10,660 nt of DNA from SCUN01 sp964343975 (lineage in GTDB: Bacteria > Acidobacteriota > Vicinamibacteria > Vicinamibacterales > SCN-69-37), in contig CAYFLU010000108.1 of NCBI GenBank assembly GCA_964343975.1, positions 1 to 10,660 on the forward strand, given 5' to 3'. Position numbers and translations under genes: made by a program. Below the pieces are notes generated by a model. It had not been told where the DNA came from. It searched no databases and saw only the letters and a list, made by a program, of their open reading frames with translations. Shown one piece after another: positions 1-6,646 of this stretch. The first letter of the stretch is position 1, and every line of letters begins with the position of its first letter.

Positions 1-750
1 GCCGGCGGCGCCGCCGGCCGCGGACGCGGTAACGGCGCGGCGCAGGCACTGGACGCCGCCTGGGGCGGCGTGGGCGGCTGGGTGCCGGGCATCACGCCGA
101 AGCTCTTCCCGGACGGCATCGCGCAGCCGTTTCCGAGCCACTCCAACCTGATCGTGCAGCTCCATCTGCACCCAACCGGCCGCGCCGCCACCGAACGCGG
201 CCAGCTCGCGATCTACTTCGCGAAGACCCCGCCCGCGCGCTCGCTTACCGCCGTGCAGGTGCCGCCGATGTTCGGCTTCGCGGCCGGCATCGACATTCCC
301 GCCGGCGAGAAGCACTACGTGGTGAAAGACAGCTACGTGCTGCCGGTGGATGTGGACGCGATCGGCACACGCGGCCACGCGCACTACCTGGCGCGCGAGA
401 TGAAACTGACGGCCACGCTGCCCGATGGCACCACGCGCGGCCTGCTCTGGATCACCGACTGGGATTTCGGCTGGCAGGATTCCTACTACTACAAGACGCC
501 GTTCCGTCTGCCGAAGGGCACGCGCATCGACGCGGAGCTCGTGTACGACAACTCCACGGACAATCCGCGCAACCCGAATAACCCGATCAAGCGGGTGAAA
601 TGGGGACGCGAGTCATTTGACGAGATGGGCAGCCTGTCGCTGATGGTGGCCACGACGTCGAACGCGGACGGCGCGACGCTGCGGCAGTCGATGTCGCAGC
701 ACTTCCGCCTGCAGCTCGCGGGCATGGCCCGCGGGCGCGGCGGCCGCTAG
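1..750 (+). CDS. Copper type II ascorbate-dependent monooxygenase-like protein (PHM fold), C-terminal part
   Basis: The reading frame is open from the first base, so the true start lies upstream; 249 codons are visible before TAG. The fragment resembles the copper-binding catalytic core of peptidylglycine alpha-hydroxylating monooxygenase, a family that uses two copper sites, O2 and ascorbate to hydroxylate substrates. Seen: a VQLHLHPTG segment (fragment residues 53-61), whose His55 fits the third ligand of the first copper site; a GHAH motif (His126, His128) fitting the HxH of the second site; and an SFDEM segment whose Met209 fits the methionine ligand in the DEM motif of PHM. The other two first-site histidines should be upstream of the window. 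Residues 1-25 are Gly/Ala/Arg rich, like a linker, and the C-terminus ends in a GRGGR tail. Such proteins are normally exported, but the signal peptide is outside the window. Bacterial homologues are often fused to redoxin-like or cytochrome domains, which cannot be judged here. The substrate is unknown. The family call is inferred from motif order and spacing. Confidence 0.72.
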   Translation, partial: AGGAAGRGRGNGAAQALDAAWGGVGGWVPGITPKLFPDGIAQPFPSHSNLIVQLHLHPTGRAATERGQLAIYFAKTPPARSLTAVQVPPMFGFAAGIDIPAGEKHYVVKDSYVLPVDVDAIGTRGHAHYLAREMKLTATLPDGTTRGLLWITDWDFGWQDSYYYKTPFRLPKGTRIDAELVYDNSTDNPRNPNNPIKRVKWGRESFDEMGSLSLMVATTSNADGATLRQSMSQHFRLQLAGMARGRGGR

Positions 751-3131
751 CCGATCCGCACGACCATCGACGTCGCGTCGTCGAACGGCTCACGCGAGCC
801 GCGGAACGAGCGCATCGCGGTTTCCACTTCGTGCAGAATCGCGTCGGGACCGCCCTTGACGTTGGTCGTCACCGACAACAACAGCTGCTCGAGACGAGCC
901 GGACCGTACTCCTCGCCGGCTTCGTTCTCGGCTTCCACGACGCCGTCCGTGTAGAAGAAGAGGTAGTCGCCCGCGCTGAGCTGCACGTCGCTCTGCGTGT
1001 AGCCGTGCCCGGGCAGCAGACCGATCGGCGTGCCCGTGGATGACAACCGCTCGATGCGCTTGGTCTCGCCGCTCTGCAGGAGCGCGAACTGCGGGTTGTG
1101 TCCGGCGTTTACGTACCGGAGGCGCCGGGACGCCGGATCGAGAATGCCGACGAAGAGCGTCGTGTAGAGCCCGCGCGGCGCCGTGGCCGCCACATCGCGA
1201 TCGATCGCATCGGCAATGGCCGCGAGGTCATAGCCGAGTTGCAACCGCGTGCGCAGCGCGGCCTGGAAGTTCGCCATCAGCAACGCCGCGCCCACGCCCT
1301 TACCCGACACGTCGCCCACGAGCAATGCGACGTGGCCGTTGTCGAGCGCGAAGTAGTTGAAGAAGTCGCCGCCGACTTCCCGCGCGGGAATCGACATGCC
1401 CTTCACTTCGGTGAGGCCGAAGCGCAGCGACTCGTGCGGCAGCATCTCGCTCTGAATCTGGCGGCCGAGTTCAAGCTCGCGCTTCAACCGCTCCTGACCG
1501 ACGAGCAGCTCCTGCTGCGTCTGAATGTCGCCGGCCATCTTGTTGAACGCCGCCGCGAGCGCGCCCACTTCGCCACCGCCCGACACGGGCACGCGCGCCG
1601 AGAAGTCGCCCTTCGCAATGCGGCCCACCGCGTCGGTGAGCGTCGTCAGCGGCCGTGTCAGTCCTTGCGACACGGGCACGACGATCACAAGCGCGAGGCC
1701 GATGAGGAGCAAACCGAGACCGGCGTTGCGGCCCGCGGTCTTGCGGAGCGCCGAGAGGGAGTCGCCGACCGGTCGCGCGATGCCGAAGCGAAGGCCCGAG
1801 CCCGATGGATCGGTATTGGTCACGACGATCCAGTCGGACACCGTCGCCGTGCCGACCGGCGCCGGTGGCTTCACGGCCGCAACGACGGCTTCGATCTTCG
1901 TGCGGTCTTGCGTGTTCTGCGTGTAGAGCTTGCCGTTCTTGCCAATGGCGAACGGCACTTCCCCCTGATCGCGGCGTGTCGTCGAGAACACCGTCATCAG
2001 CAGGTTGTCGAGGTTCACTTCGGCGCTCACGCGATGCACGACCTTGCCGCCGCGCTCGACGGTGACGCCGAGGGTGCTGCCGGTGAGCGTGGATTTGGTC
2101 TGCGCGGGCGCCTCGGCCGGCGCCTCCGCCGTGTGCTGCGACTCGATCGCCTTTGTGTCCTCTTCCGCCTTCTTCTTCGCGGCATCGGCCTTGCGCTGCA
2201 ATTCGGCCGCGCCAAGGCGCAGGCCTTCGGTGATGCCCATGATGCGCATGCCGACTTCGCGCGTCACGCGCTGGCGGTCTTCGGCCGTGAGTTTGTCGAG
2301 GCCCTCCGGTGCGATGCGCTTGGTGAGATCGCGGGCCATGGCGCCAAGATCGACCACGAACTTGTCTTCTGGCGAGGCGGGCGCCTGCGGTGCCGCGGGA
2401 GCGGCCGCGGGGGCCTGCGTCGATCCCGGTGCCACGGGCACGGAGGAGGTCTGCGCCGTGCCGGGCTGTGTTGGCGCGGTGCCGGGCGCAGGCGGAGGCG
2501 GCGGCACGCCGTCCGGACGCGGGCCATTCGGATTGAATCCGCGCTGCGGACGGTTCGGATTGTTCGGGTCGTTGCGGAACGGCCGGTCACCACGGCCGCC
2601 GTTCGGCGCCCCACCCGGCGCGGGATTCACCGCATTGGCATCGCCACCGGTGCGGCCCTGCGCGGCGGCTGGATCGCCCCCACGGCCGCCGCCGCGGCCA
2701 CCGCGGCCGCCGGCCGCGCGAAACACATCGCGCAACCCCTGCAATTCGACTGAATTGAGGAGCATCGCCGCGTCACCAAGCGCGTCAGCCACCTGCTTGT
2801 CGACCGAGTCGTCCTTCGTGTCGGCGCTGTCGGTCGCGGGAGCCGTGGCGGCCGCCGCGGGCTTGGCGGCGGGCGTCGCCTTGGCGGGCGTCGCGGCCTT
2901 CGCAGGCGTGGCCCGCTCGGGCAGGTGCATGAGCTCTTCCACGCGGCTGCTCAGTTCGGCCGTCACCAGCTGCATGCGCGAGCTGAGCTCTCCGGCGAGC
3001 AGATCCGCCTCTCGGGCCGCCGCCTCACGCAGCGCGCGGGCGGACGAGACGTACGTGTAGACCGTCACGGCGCCGAGCGGCACAACCGAGAGGAGGAGCA
3101 ACCACAAGATCAAACGGGTTCGCAGCGTCAT
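747..3131 (-). CDS. Membrane HAMP-domain SpoIIE/RsbU-type PP2C serine/threonine phosphatase with periplasmic sensory region
   Basis: The 794-residue protein has a transmembrane segment at about 7-28, a long extracytoplasmic part to about 465, a second membrane segment at about 468-488, a HAMP domain at about 489-542, a short coiled linker, and a PP2C/SpoIIE phosphatase domain at about 580-794. The catalytic motifs are complete: GGDFF (Asp589), GDVSGKG (Asp607), NAGHNP (675-680), GTPIGL (700-705), FYTDG (Asp728) and DDAT (Asp784-785). These acidic residues bind Mn/Mg in the family. RsbU-type enzymes dephosphorylate an anti-sigma-factor antagonist (STAS protein) in partner switching; no such partner is in this window, so its target is unknown. 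The extracytoplasmic part carries an Ala/Lys, Gly/Arg and Pro-rich insert (about 74-253), a probably helical charged stretch (about 305-335), and a stretch near 355-455 resembling the end of a Cache-type sensor. The start is ATG directly before the first membrane helix, with no strong ribosome site. It is last in the minus-strand train, 56 bases after xth. Confidence 0.93.
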   Translation of the reverse strand: MTLRTRLILWLLLLSVVPLGAVTVYTYVSSARALREAAAREADLLAGELSSRMQLVTAELSSRVEELMHLPERATPAKAATPAKATPAAKPAAAATAPATDSADTKDDSVDKQVADALGDAAMLLNSVELQGLRDVFRAAGGRGGRGGGRGGDPAAAQGRTGGDANAVNPAPGGAPNGGRGDRPFRNDPNNPNRPQRGFNPNGPRPDGVPPPPPAPGTAPTQPGTAQTSSVPVAPGSTQAPAAAPAAPQAPASPEDKFVVDLGAMARDLTKRIAPEGLDKLTAEDRQRVTREVGMRIMGITEGLRLGAAELQRKADAAKKKAEEDTKAIESQHTAEAPAEAPAQTKSTLTGSTLGVTVERGGKVVHRVSAEVNLDNLLMTVFSTTRRDQGEVPFAIGKNGKLYTQNTQDRTKIEAVVAAVKPPAPVGTATVSDWIVVTNTDPSGSGLRFGIARPVGDSLSALRKTAGRNAGLGLLLIGLALVIVVPVSQGLTRPLTTLTDAVGRIAKGDFSARVPVSGGGEVGALAAAFNKMAGDIQTQQELLVGQERLKRELELGRQIQSEMLPHESLRFGLTEVKGMSIPAREVGGDFFNYFALDNGHVALLVGDVSGKGVGAALLMANFQAALRTRLQLGYDLAAIADAIDRDVAATAPRGLYTTLFVGILDPASRRLRYVNAGHNPQFALLQSGETKRIERLSSTGTPIGLLPGHGYTQSDVQLSAGDYLFFYTDGVVEAENEAGEEYGPARLEQLLLSVTTNVKGGPDAILHEVETAMRSFRGSREPFDDATSMVVRIG
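2373..2912 (-). repeat. Low-complexity coding segment in the sensory region of the phosphatase
   Basis: This part of the phosphatase gene (residues about 74-253) holds three kinds of low-complexity sequence in order. First come short TPAKA-like units (about residues 75-91, bases 2861-2909). Next is a Gly/Arg run with three RGG triplets (about residues 141-153, bases 2673-2711), followed by Asn/Pro/Gly/Arg-rich sequence. Last is a proline/alanine-rich stretch including five consecutive prolines near residue 210. It lies between the two membrane segments, so it should be outside the cytoplasm and is probably disordered. The short leucine-containing helix-like stretch at about 111-139 is the only conventional sequence inside it. 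It could be slippage-expanded, but the units are imperfect at DNA level. Confidence 0.7.
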
Positions 3132-3187
3132 GACACACTTGGACTCAACAGGTACTTAGACCGGAGTTTCCGGCCATTCATTGCAGG
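3132..3187 (-). promoter_or_regulatory. Intergenic gap between xth and the phosphatase gene, with a small hairpin
   Basis: This is the largest gap (56 bases) in the minus-strand train, so it is the likeliest place for a separate promoter for the phosphatase. It contains a short GC-rich inverted repeat, CCGGA-GTT-TCCGG (3161-3173), with a 5-bp stem and 3-nt loop. No T-run follows on the minus strand, so it is a poor intrinsic terminator. I see no convincing -35/-10 pair and no strong Shine-Dalgarno before the phosphatase ATG. A regulatory role is only inferred from position. Confidence 0.25.
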
Positions 3188-3940
3188 TCATCCAAAAACA
3201 GCCATCACGGGTGCATGATCGCTCGACCCGAATTCACGCATGGAGACGCACGACACGGCGGCCGGGCCGAGCGGCGCGCTGGCCAGCACGTAGTCGATCC
3301 GCCAGCCGATGTTGCGCTGACGCATGTTGCGCCAGTGCGGCCACCAGGTGAAGAGGTCGCTGTTGTCGGGATCCATGGCCCGTCCGACATCGACCAGCCC
3401 GGCATCCATCAGTCGGCCAATCAGGGCTCGTTCTTCTGGACGAGTACCGATCTGGTTTGGTTTGCGTTCCTTCTGGTGGATGTCGCGGTCTTCGAACGCG
3501 ACATTCAGGTCTCCGCAGATGGCCAACGGCTCGCCGTTCGCGCGCAGGCCCTCGGCCCACGCGGCCATGTCGGTCAGAAACCGCACCTTCGCGTCGTAGT
3601 CCTTGCCGCCATTGGGCACGTAGGTCGCGGCGATCCGCACGCCGTTGACGACGCACGTCGCGATGCGGCATTCGAAGTCGAAGGCCGGATGCGTGACGTC
3701 GAACGACGGCGACACGGCGCGTTTCACGAGCAGGGCCACGCCCGAGTAGCCGCCGTTGCCGTGCCAGTACGTGCGGTAGTCACTCGACAGCGGCGAGTGG
3801 ATCGGAAATTCCGGCACCTGCGACGGCGAGGCCTTGATCTCTTGCAGGCACACGACGTCCGGCTGTTCACGTTCCATCAACTCGATCAGCTGGGCGTGAC
3901 GGGCGCGCACGCCGTTCACGTTCCACGTGATCAGCTTCAT
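3188..3940 (-). CDS. xth: Exodeoxyribonuclease III (AP endonuclease, ExoIII/xth family)
   Basis: The 250-residue protein covers the whole exonuclease III / AP-endonuclease family length. It should cut the DNA backbone at abasic sites and remove 3' blocking groups in base-excision repair, in the cytoplasm with Mg2+. All catalytic landmarks of the endonuclease/exonuclease/phosphatase fold are present: WNVNG (Asn7), LQEIK (Glu34), YVPNG (Tyr107), GDLN (Asp144, Asn146), RIDY (Asp216) and SSDHAPV (Asp241, His242). The stretch DRDIHQKERKPNQIG is typical of the bacterial xth branch. The ATG overlaps the stop of the upstream aminotransferase gene in ATGA, which suggests translational coupling; an AAGG about 10 bases before the ATG can serve as ribosome site. 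Function is assigned by family and intact active site. Whether it is the only AP endonuclease in the genome cannot be told from this window. Confidence 0.95.
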   Translation of the reverse strand: MKLITWNVNGVRARHAQLIELMEREQPDVVCLQEIKASPSQVPEFPIHSPLSSDYRTYWHGNGGYSGVALLVKRAVSPSFDVTHPAFDFECRIATCVVNGVRIAATYVPNGGKDYDAKVRFLTDMAAWAEGLRANGEPLAICGDLNVAFEDRDIHQKERKPNQIGTRPEERALIGRLMDAGLVDVGRAMDPDNSDLFTWWPHWRNMRQRNIGWRIDYVLASAPLGPAAVSCVSMREFGSSDHAPVMAVFG

Positions 3941-5118
3941 CGGCAGAGCGCCTTGAGGCCGCGCGTCAAGCGTCCGAGGCCTTCGTCGACCGTGGCCTCA
4001 TGGAGCGCACCGAACGACACGCGCATGCTGCACACGTCGGTGATGCCGAACGCCTCGCCCGGAATCACGGCGACCTTGTGCTCACGAATCAGCCGCTCGG
4101 CCAGCGCCATCGAACTCATCGACGTGCGCGCGCGCACGAAGTAGTAGAACGCGCCGTGCACGTCCGCCGTCTCGATCGGCAGCGACGTGTCGGCCAGCGC
4201 CGCACGCACGTGCGGCCGCAGCCGGCCGATCCGCTCCGCGTGCATGCGCGGATACGACGAGCCGACCTGGAGCGCGGCCACGGCCACGCGCTGCGCGATC
4301 TGCGAATTGCAGATGAGGAGCGTGTCCTGAATCTTGTTCACCGCGGGCCACAGCGCTTCAGGGATCACCATGAAACCAACGCGCCAGCTCGCCATGCCGT
4401 AGCCCTTCGAGAGCGAGTACAGCGAGATGGTGTGCGGCGCCGCGCCGTCGATCGACCCGGCAGAGAAATTCTTCGCGTCGTCGTACGTGAAGTACTCGTA
4501 GGCCTCGTCGTGGATGTGGAAGATGCCGCGCGCCTGGCAGAGCGCGTTCACCGCGCGCACCGACGCTTCGCTGTACACGGCGCCCGTCGGGTTGTTCGGC
4601 GACACGGTCACGACCGCGCGCGTCTTCGGCGTGATCGCGCGTTCAATCGCGTCCACGTCGAGCTGGTAGTCGGGCCGCGTCTTCACACCCACCGTGACGC
4701 AGTTGGCCATCGTGACGGCCATGCAGTGGTTGAAGTAGTACGGCAACGGGAAGATGAACTCGTCGCCCGGGTCCGCGATGGCGAGCACCGCGTTCATGAA
4801 GCCGAGGTTGCTGCCGGCCGTGATCACCACGCGGCTCTGCGGACGCACGACGATCCCGTTCTCGGCTTTAAGCTTGGCCTCGAAGAGATCCGAGAGCTCG
4901 CTCAGCCCCTCGACGCGGCCGTAGCGGTGTTCGCCGTCGTGCTGCGGGAAGTGTCGCGCGGCCTCGAGAGCGGCGTCGGGCGGCCCATAGGCCACCATGC
5001 CCTGCCCGAGCGAGATCGTGCCGGGCGTTTCCGCCATCCACTGCGAGACGATCGGAATGACGGGCGTTTGCACGGCGGTGAGCCGCGCGGATTCATGAAA
5101 GCGTGTCGACGAGGTCAC
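3937..5118 (-). CDS. Class I/II pyridoxal-phosphate aminotransferase
   Basis: This is a fold-type-I, PLP-dependent aminotransferase of normal length (393 residues from the chosen start). Visible motifs are GQGMVAYGPP near the N-terminus (38-47), the SPNNPTG loop (173-179; Asn176 contacts the PLP oxygen), HDEAYEYF (Asp204 pairs with the pyridine nitrogen), SLSKGYGMASWRVG with the Schiff-base Lys238 and the phosphate-binding Arg246, and SMRVSF with Arg366, expected to hold the substrate alpha-carboxylate. The active site is thus complete. The exact amino donor cannot be read from the sequence. I chose GTG at 5118 because it overlaps the stop of the upstream TolB-like gene as GTGA and has GGGAG 10 bases upstream. 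An in-frame GTG at 5148 would add ten residues but lies inside the upstream gene and lacks a ribosome site. The stop overlaps the xth start as ATGA, so this gene is probably coupled on both sides. Confidence 0.93.
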   Translation of the reverse strand: MTSSTRFHESARLTAVQTPVIPIVSQWMAETPGTISLGQGMVAYGPPDAALEAARHFPQHDGEHRYGRVEGLSELSDLFEAKLKAENGIVVRPQSRVVITAGSNLGFMNAVLAIADPGDEFIFPLPYYFNHCMAVTMANCVTVGVKTRPDYQLDVDAIERAITPKTRAVVTVSPNNPTGAVYSEASVRAVNALCQARGIFHIHDEAYEYFTYDDAKNFSAGSIDGAAPHTISLYSLSKGYGMASWRVGFMVIPEALWPAVNKIQDTLLICNSQIAQRVAVAALQVGSSYPRMHAERIGRLRPHVRAALADTSLPIETADVHGAFYYFVRARTSMSSMALAERLIREHKVAVIPGEAFGITDVCSMRVSFGALHEATVDEGLGRLTRGLKALCR

Positions 5119-6005
5119 TTCGCAGGTTCTCCCACCACCGCGAGCCACTTGCCATCCGGGCTCGCCGCCAGACGCGTGATCTTCGTCACGCCATTCGGAC
5201 CGAGGTCGGCGATGTCACGCCAGCCCAGGCCTTCGGTCCACATCGCGAGCTTCGAGCCGGAGCCCATGATCAGCCGGTTGCCATCCGGCAACCACGTCAG
5301 GTCCTCGCTCGGCCGCATCGTGTCGTAGATCAACGTCTTCACCGCGTGCGTCGTGACGTCGAATTCCTTGATCGACGACGCGCTCGCGGACGCCTTCGTG
5401 ACGAAGCTCACGGTGTTGTGCTTCGGCCGGCGCAGCAACGAACGGCCGATGTTCTGCGCGATCGTCTCGGCGGCGCCGGTTTTCGTATTGATCAGCTGCA
5501 GCGAGTTCGGCCCGCCGCCCACACCGAGAATGAACGTCGCCACATCCACATCCGACAACCACACGTGGTAGCCGATCAGGAGCGTGCCGTGCTGATACGC
5601 CAGCCGCGGATTCGCGCCGTCGAGGTCGTACCGGAAGAGCGACTGCTCGGTGCCGTGGACGCAGATGAAGGACTTCCCGTCCGGCGCGACGAGCGGTGAG
5701 TATTCGTTCTCGGCCGTCTTCGTCAGCTGCATCAGTGACTTCGACGCGATCGTCCACCGGTAGATGTCGTTCTGCTTGCCGTCGCGATTCGACGCGAAGA
5801 GCACACCGGAGCTATCGGGCAGAAACGACGGCTGGTTGTCGTAACCCGGGTTGTTCGAGATGTTCATCGCCGCGCCGACCGTGACGTCTTCAGCCGTCAC
5901 GGTGAGTGGCGCGAGGTACACCTCGGTGCCCGGCGGCGCCTGGGCCGACAACGCCCACGACGCCAAACCGACCGTGAGCACGGTCAGCATGACAATTCGC
6001 TTCAT
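5115..6005 (-). CDS. Secreted TolB-like beta-propeller protein (WD40-like/PD40 repeats)
   Basis: The 296-residue protein starts with a classic signal peptide: Lys-Arg at 2-3, a hydrophobic core at about 4-19, and probable cleavage near 20-23 (SAQA). The mature part is a beta-propeller of the TolB/PD40 type. Repeated blade cores are FLPDSSGVLFASNRDG (61-76), VAPDGKSFICVHGTE (106-120), WLPDGNRLIMGSGSK (238-252) and SPDGKWLAVVG (282-292), with weaker blades between them. It is shorter than TolB and lacks an evident TolB N-terminal domain, so it is a stand-alone propeller, probably periplasmic and binding a protein or ligand; no catalytic motif is visible. Only three bases separate it from the GNAT stop, and GGAG 10 bases before the ATG lies inside the GNAT gene. 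Its stop overlaps the GTG start of the following aminotransferase. The partner and role are unknown. Confidence 0.85.
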   Translation of the reverse strand: MKRIVMLTVLTVGLASWALSAQAPPGTEVYLAPLTVTAEDVTVGAAMNISNNPGYDNQPSFLPDSSGVLFASNRDGKQNDIYRWTIASKSLMQLTKTAENEYSPLVAPDGKSFICVHGTEQSLFRYDLDGANPRLAYQHGTLLIGYHVWLSDVDVATFILGVGGGPNSLQLINTKTGAAETIAQNIGRSLLRRPKHNTVSFVTKASASASSIKEFDVTTHAVKTLIYDTMRPSEDLTWLPDGNRLIMGSGSKLAMWTEGLGWRDIADLGPNGVTKITRLAASPDGKWLAVVGEPAK

Positions 6006-6008
6006 GGA

Positions 6009-6611
6009 TTACTTGCTCCGGAGTTGCTTCGCCGCGCGGTGCGCGTCGAGCACGGCTGGGCCGAGACGTTTCGAGAGATAGACCTTGGCGTCCTGCGGAT
6101 CGGCCACGTCGCCCGCTTCGACCTTGATCACATCGAACTGCAGGCTCGCCAGCGCCGCGCGCATGTCGTAGTAGCGGTTCTTGGTTTTGACGATGATCTC
6201 GTCGAAGCCGAGCGTGAGCGCCCAGATCTCCTGCTGCTCGGTGAGCGCGCGGAAGTGCCCCTGACCGCGCCAGTCGCGACGCGTGGCGCCGAGCCAGTTA
6301 TACAGGATGCGGCGGCCGCGGAATTCGACGACGTCGCGCAGCCGGTCGACCAGATCGGCGAGCGCCGGATCGCGCTCGTCGTGCGTGAGCTCGTGCGAGA
6401 CCTTGTACGACACCGGCACCATCACTGTCGGATCCTCCGGCAGCGGCACTTCGGCCATCAGGATCTGCATCTCGCGATCGCGCAGGCGGCCTTCGATCTC
6501 GAGCGCGGTTTTGCGCTTCGGGAACTCGTTGAAGAACTCCTCGATGTACGCGATTTCGAGCGCGCCCTGCTGCAGCGGGTATTCGCGGATGAGGTACTCG
6601 GTCTGGCTCAC
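6009..6611 (-). CDS. GNAT-family N-acetyltransferase
   Basis: The 200-residue protein has the acetyl-CoA-binding core of the GNAT fold. Motif A is seen as YNWLGATRRDWRGQGHFRAL (about 104-122), where the strand is followed by the RGQG pyrophosphate-binding turn. It is followed by the family-typical KTKNRYYDMRAALASLQF (142-159), in which the Asn and the 'short loop then F' match GNAT motif B. An upstream strand, VPVSYKVSHE (65-74), fits the preceding beta-strands. No membrane segment or signal is present, so it is cytoplasmic; the acceptor substrate is unknown. The start is GTG at 6611, because an in-frame TAA lies six bases upstream and no other initiator occurs until 36 bases downstream. No Shine-Dalgarno is visible before the GTG. 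The stop TAA is three bases before the TolB-like ATG, so the two are almost certainly cotranscribed. Confidence 0.85.
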   Translation of the reverse strand: MSQTEYLIREYPLQQGALEIAYIEEFFNEFPKRKTALEIEGRLRDREMQILMAEVPLPEDPTVMVPVSYKVSHELTHDERDPALADLVDRLRDVVEFRGRRILYNWLGATRRDWRGQGHFRALTEQQEIWALTLGFDEIIVKTKNRYYDMRAALASLQFDVIKVEAGDVADPQDAKVYLSKRLGPAVLDAHRAAKQLRSK

Positions 6612-6612
6612 G

Positions 6613-6630
6613 CGACGTTATTTTACGTCG
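6613..6630 (-). promoter_or_regulatory. Short inverted repeat overlapping a possible -10 box before the GNAT gene
   Basis: The 35-base gap between malQ and the GNAT gene contains the inverted repeat CGACGT-N6-ACGTCG, an AT-rich island in very GC-rich DNA. Read on the minus strand, its loop gives TAAAAT (6625-6620), eight bases before the GTG start, which is the spacing of a -10 box for a leaderless transcript. It could equally be a weak stem-loop at the end of malQ or a repressor half-site pair. No matching -35 element was recognised and the arms are only six bases. Confidence 0.25.
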
Positions 6631-6646
6631 TCCGTCGGGTGCGTGA

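Noticed and set aside
1..18. A perfect 18-bp palindrome of GCC/GGC triplets at the very start of the window
   Set aside because: It lies inside the open frame of the hydroxylase and encodes an Ala/Gly run. Ala and Gly codons in GC-rich DNA make such palindromes by composition, so I do not call it a terminator or site.
1098..2753. A 551-codon open frame on the plus strand, opposite the phosphatase gene
   Set aside because: It is the antisense of an intact phosphatase with complete motifs. Its product is Arg/His/Ala-rich with no recognisable domain, as expected from GC-rich codons read backwards.
2005..3060. A second long plus-strand frame (351 codons) opposite the phosphatase N-terminal half
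   Set aside because: The Ser/Pro/Arg-rich composition mirrors the low-complexity region, and it has no ribosome site or domain.
3161..3173. CCGGA-GTT-TCCGG hairpin as an intrinsic terminator after xth
   Set aside because: The stem is only five base pairs and no T-run follows on the minus strand, so it was left as a minor element of the intergenic gap.
4000..5328. A 442-codon plus-strand frame opposite the class I/II aminotransferase
   Set aside because: It has an Arg/His/Val-rich shadow composition and lies opposite a gene with all catalytic motifs.
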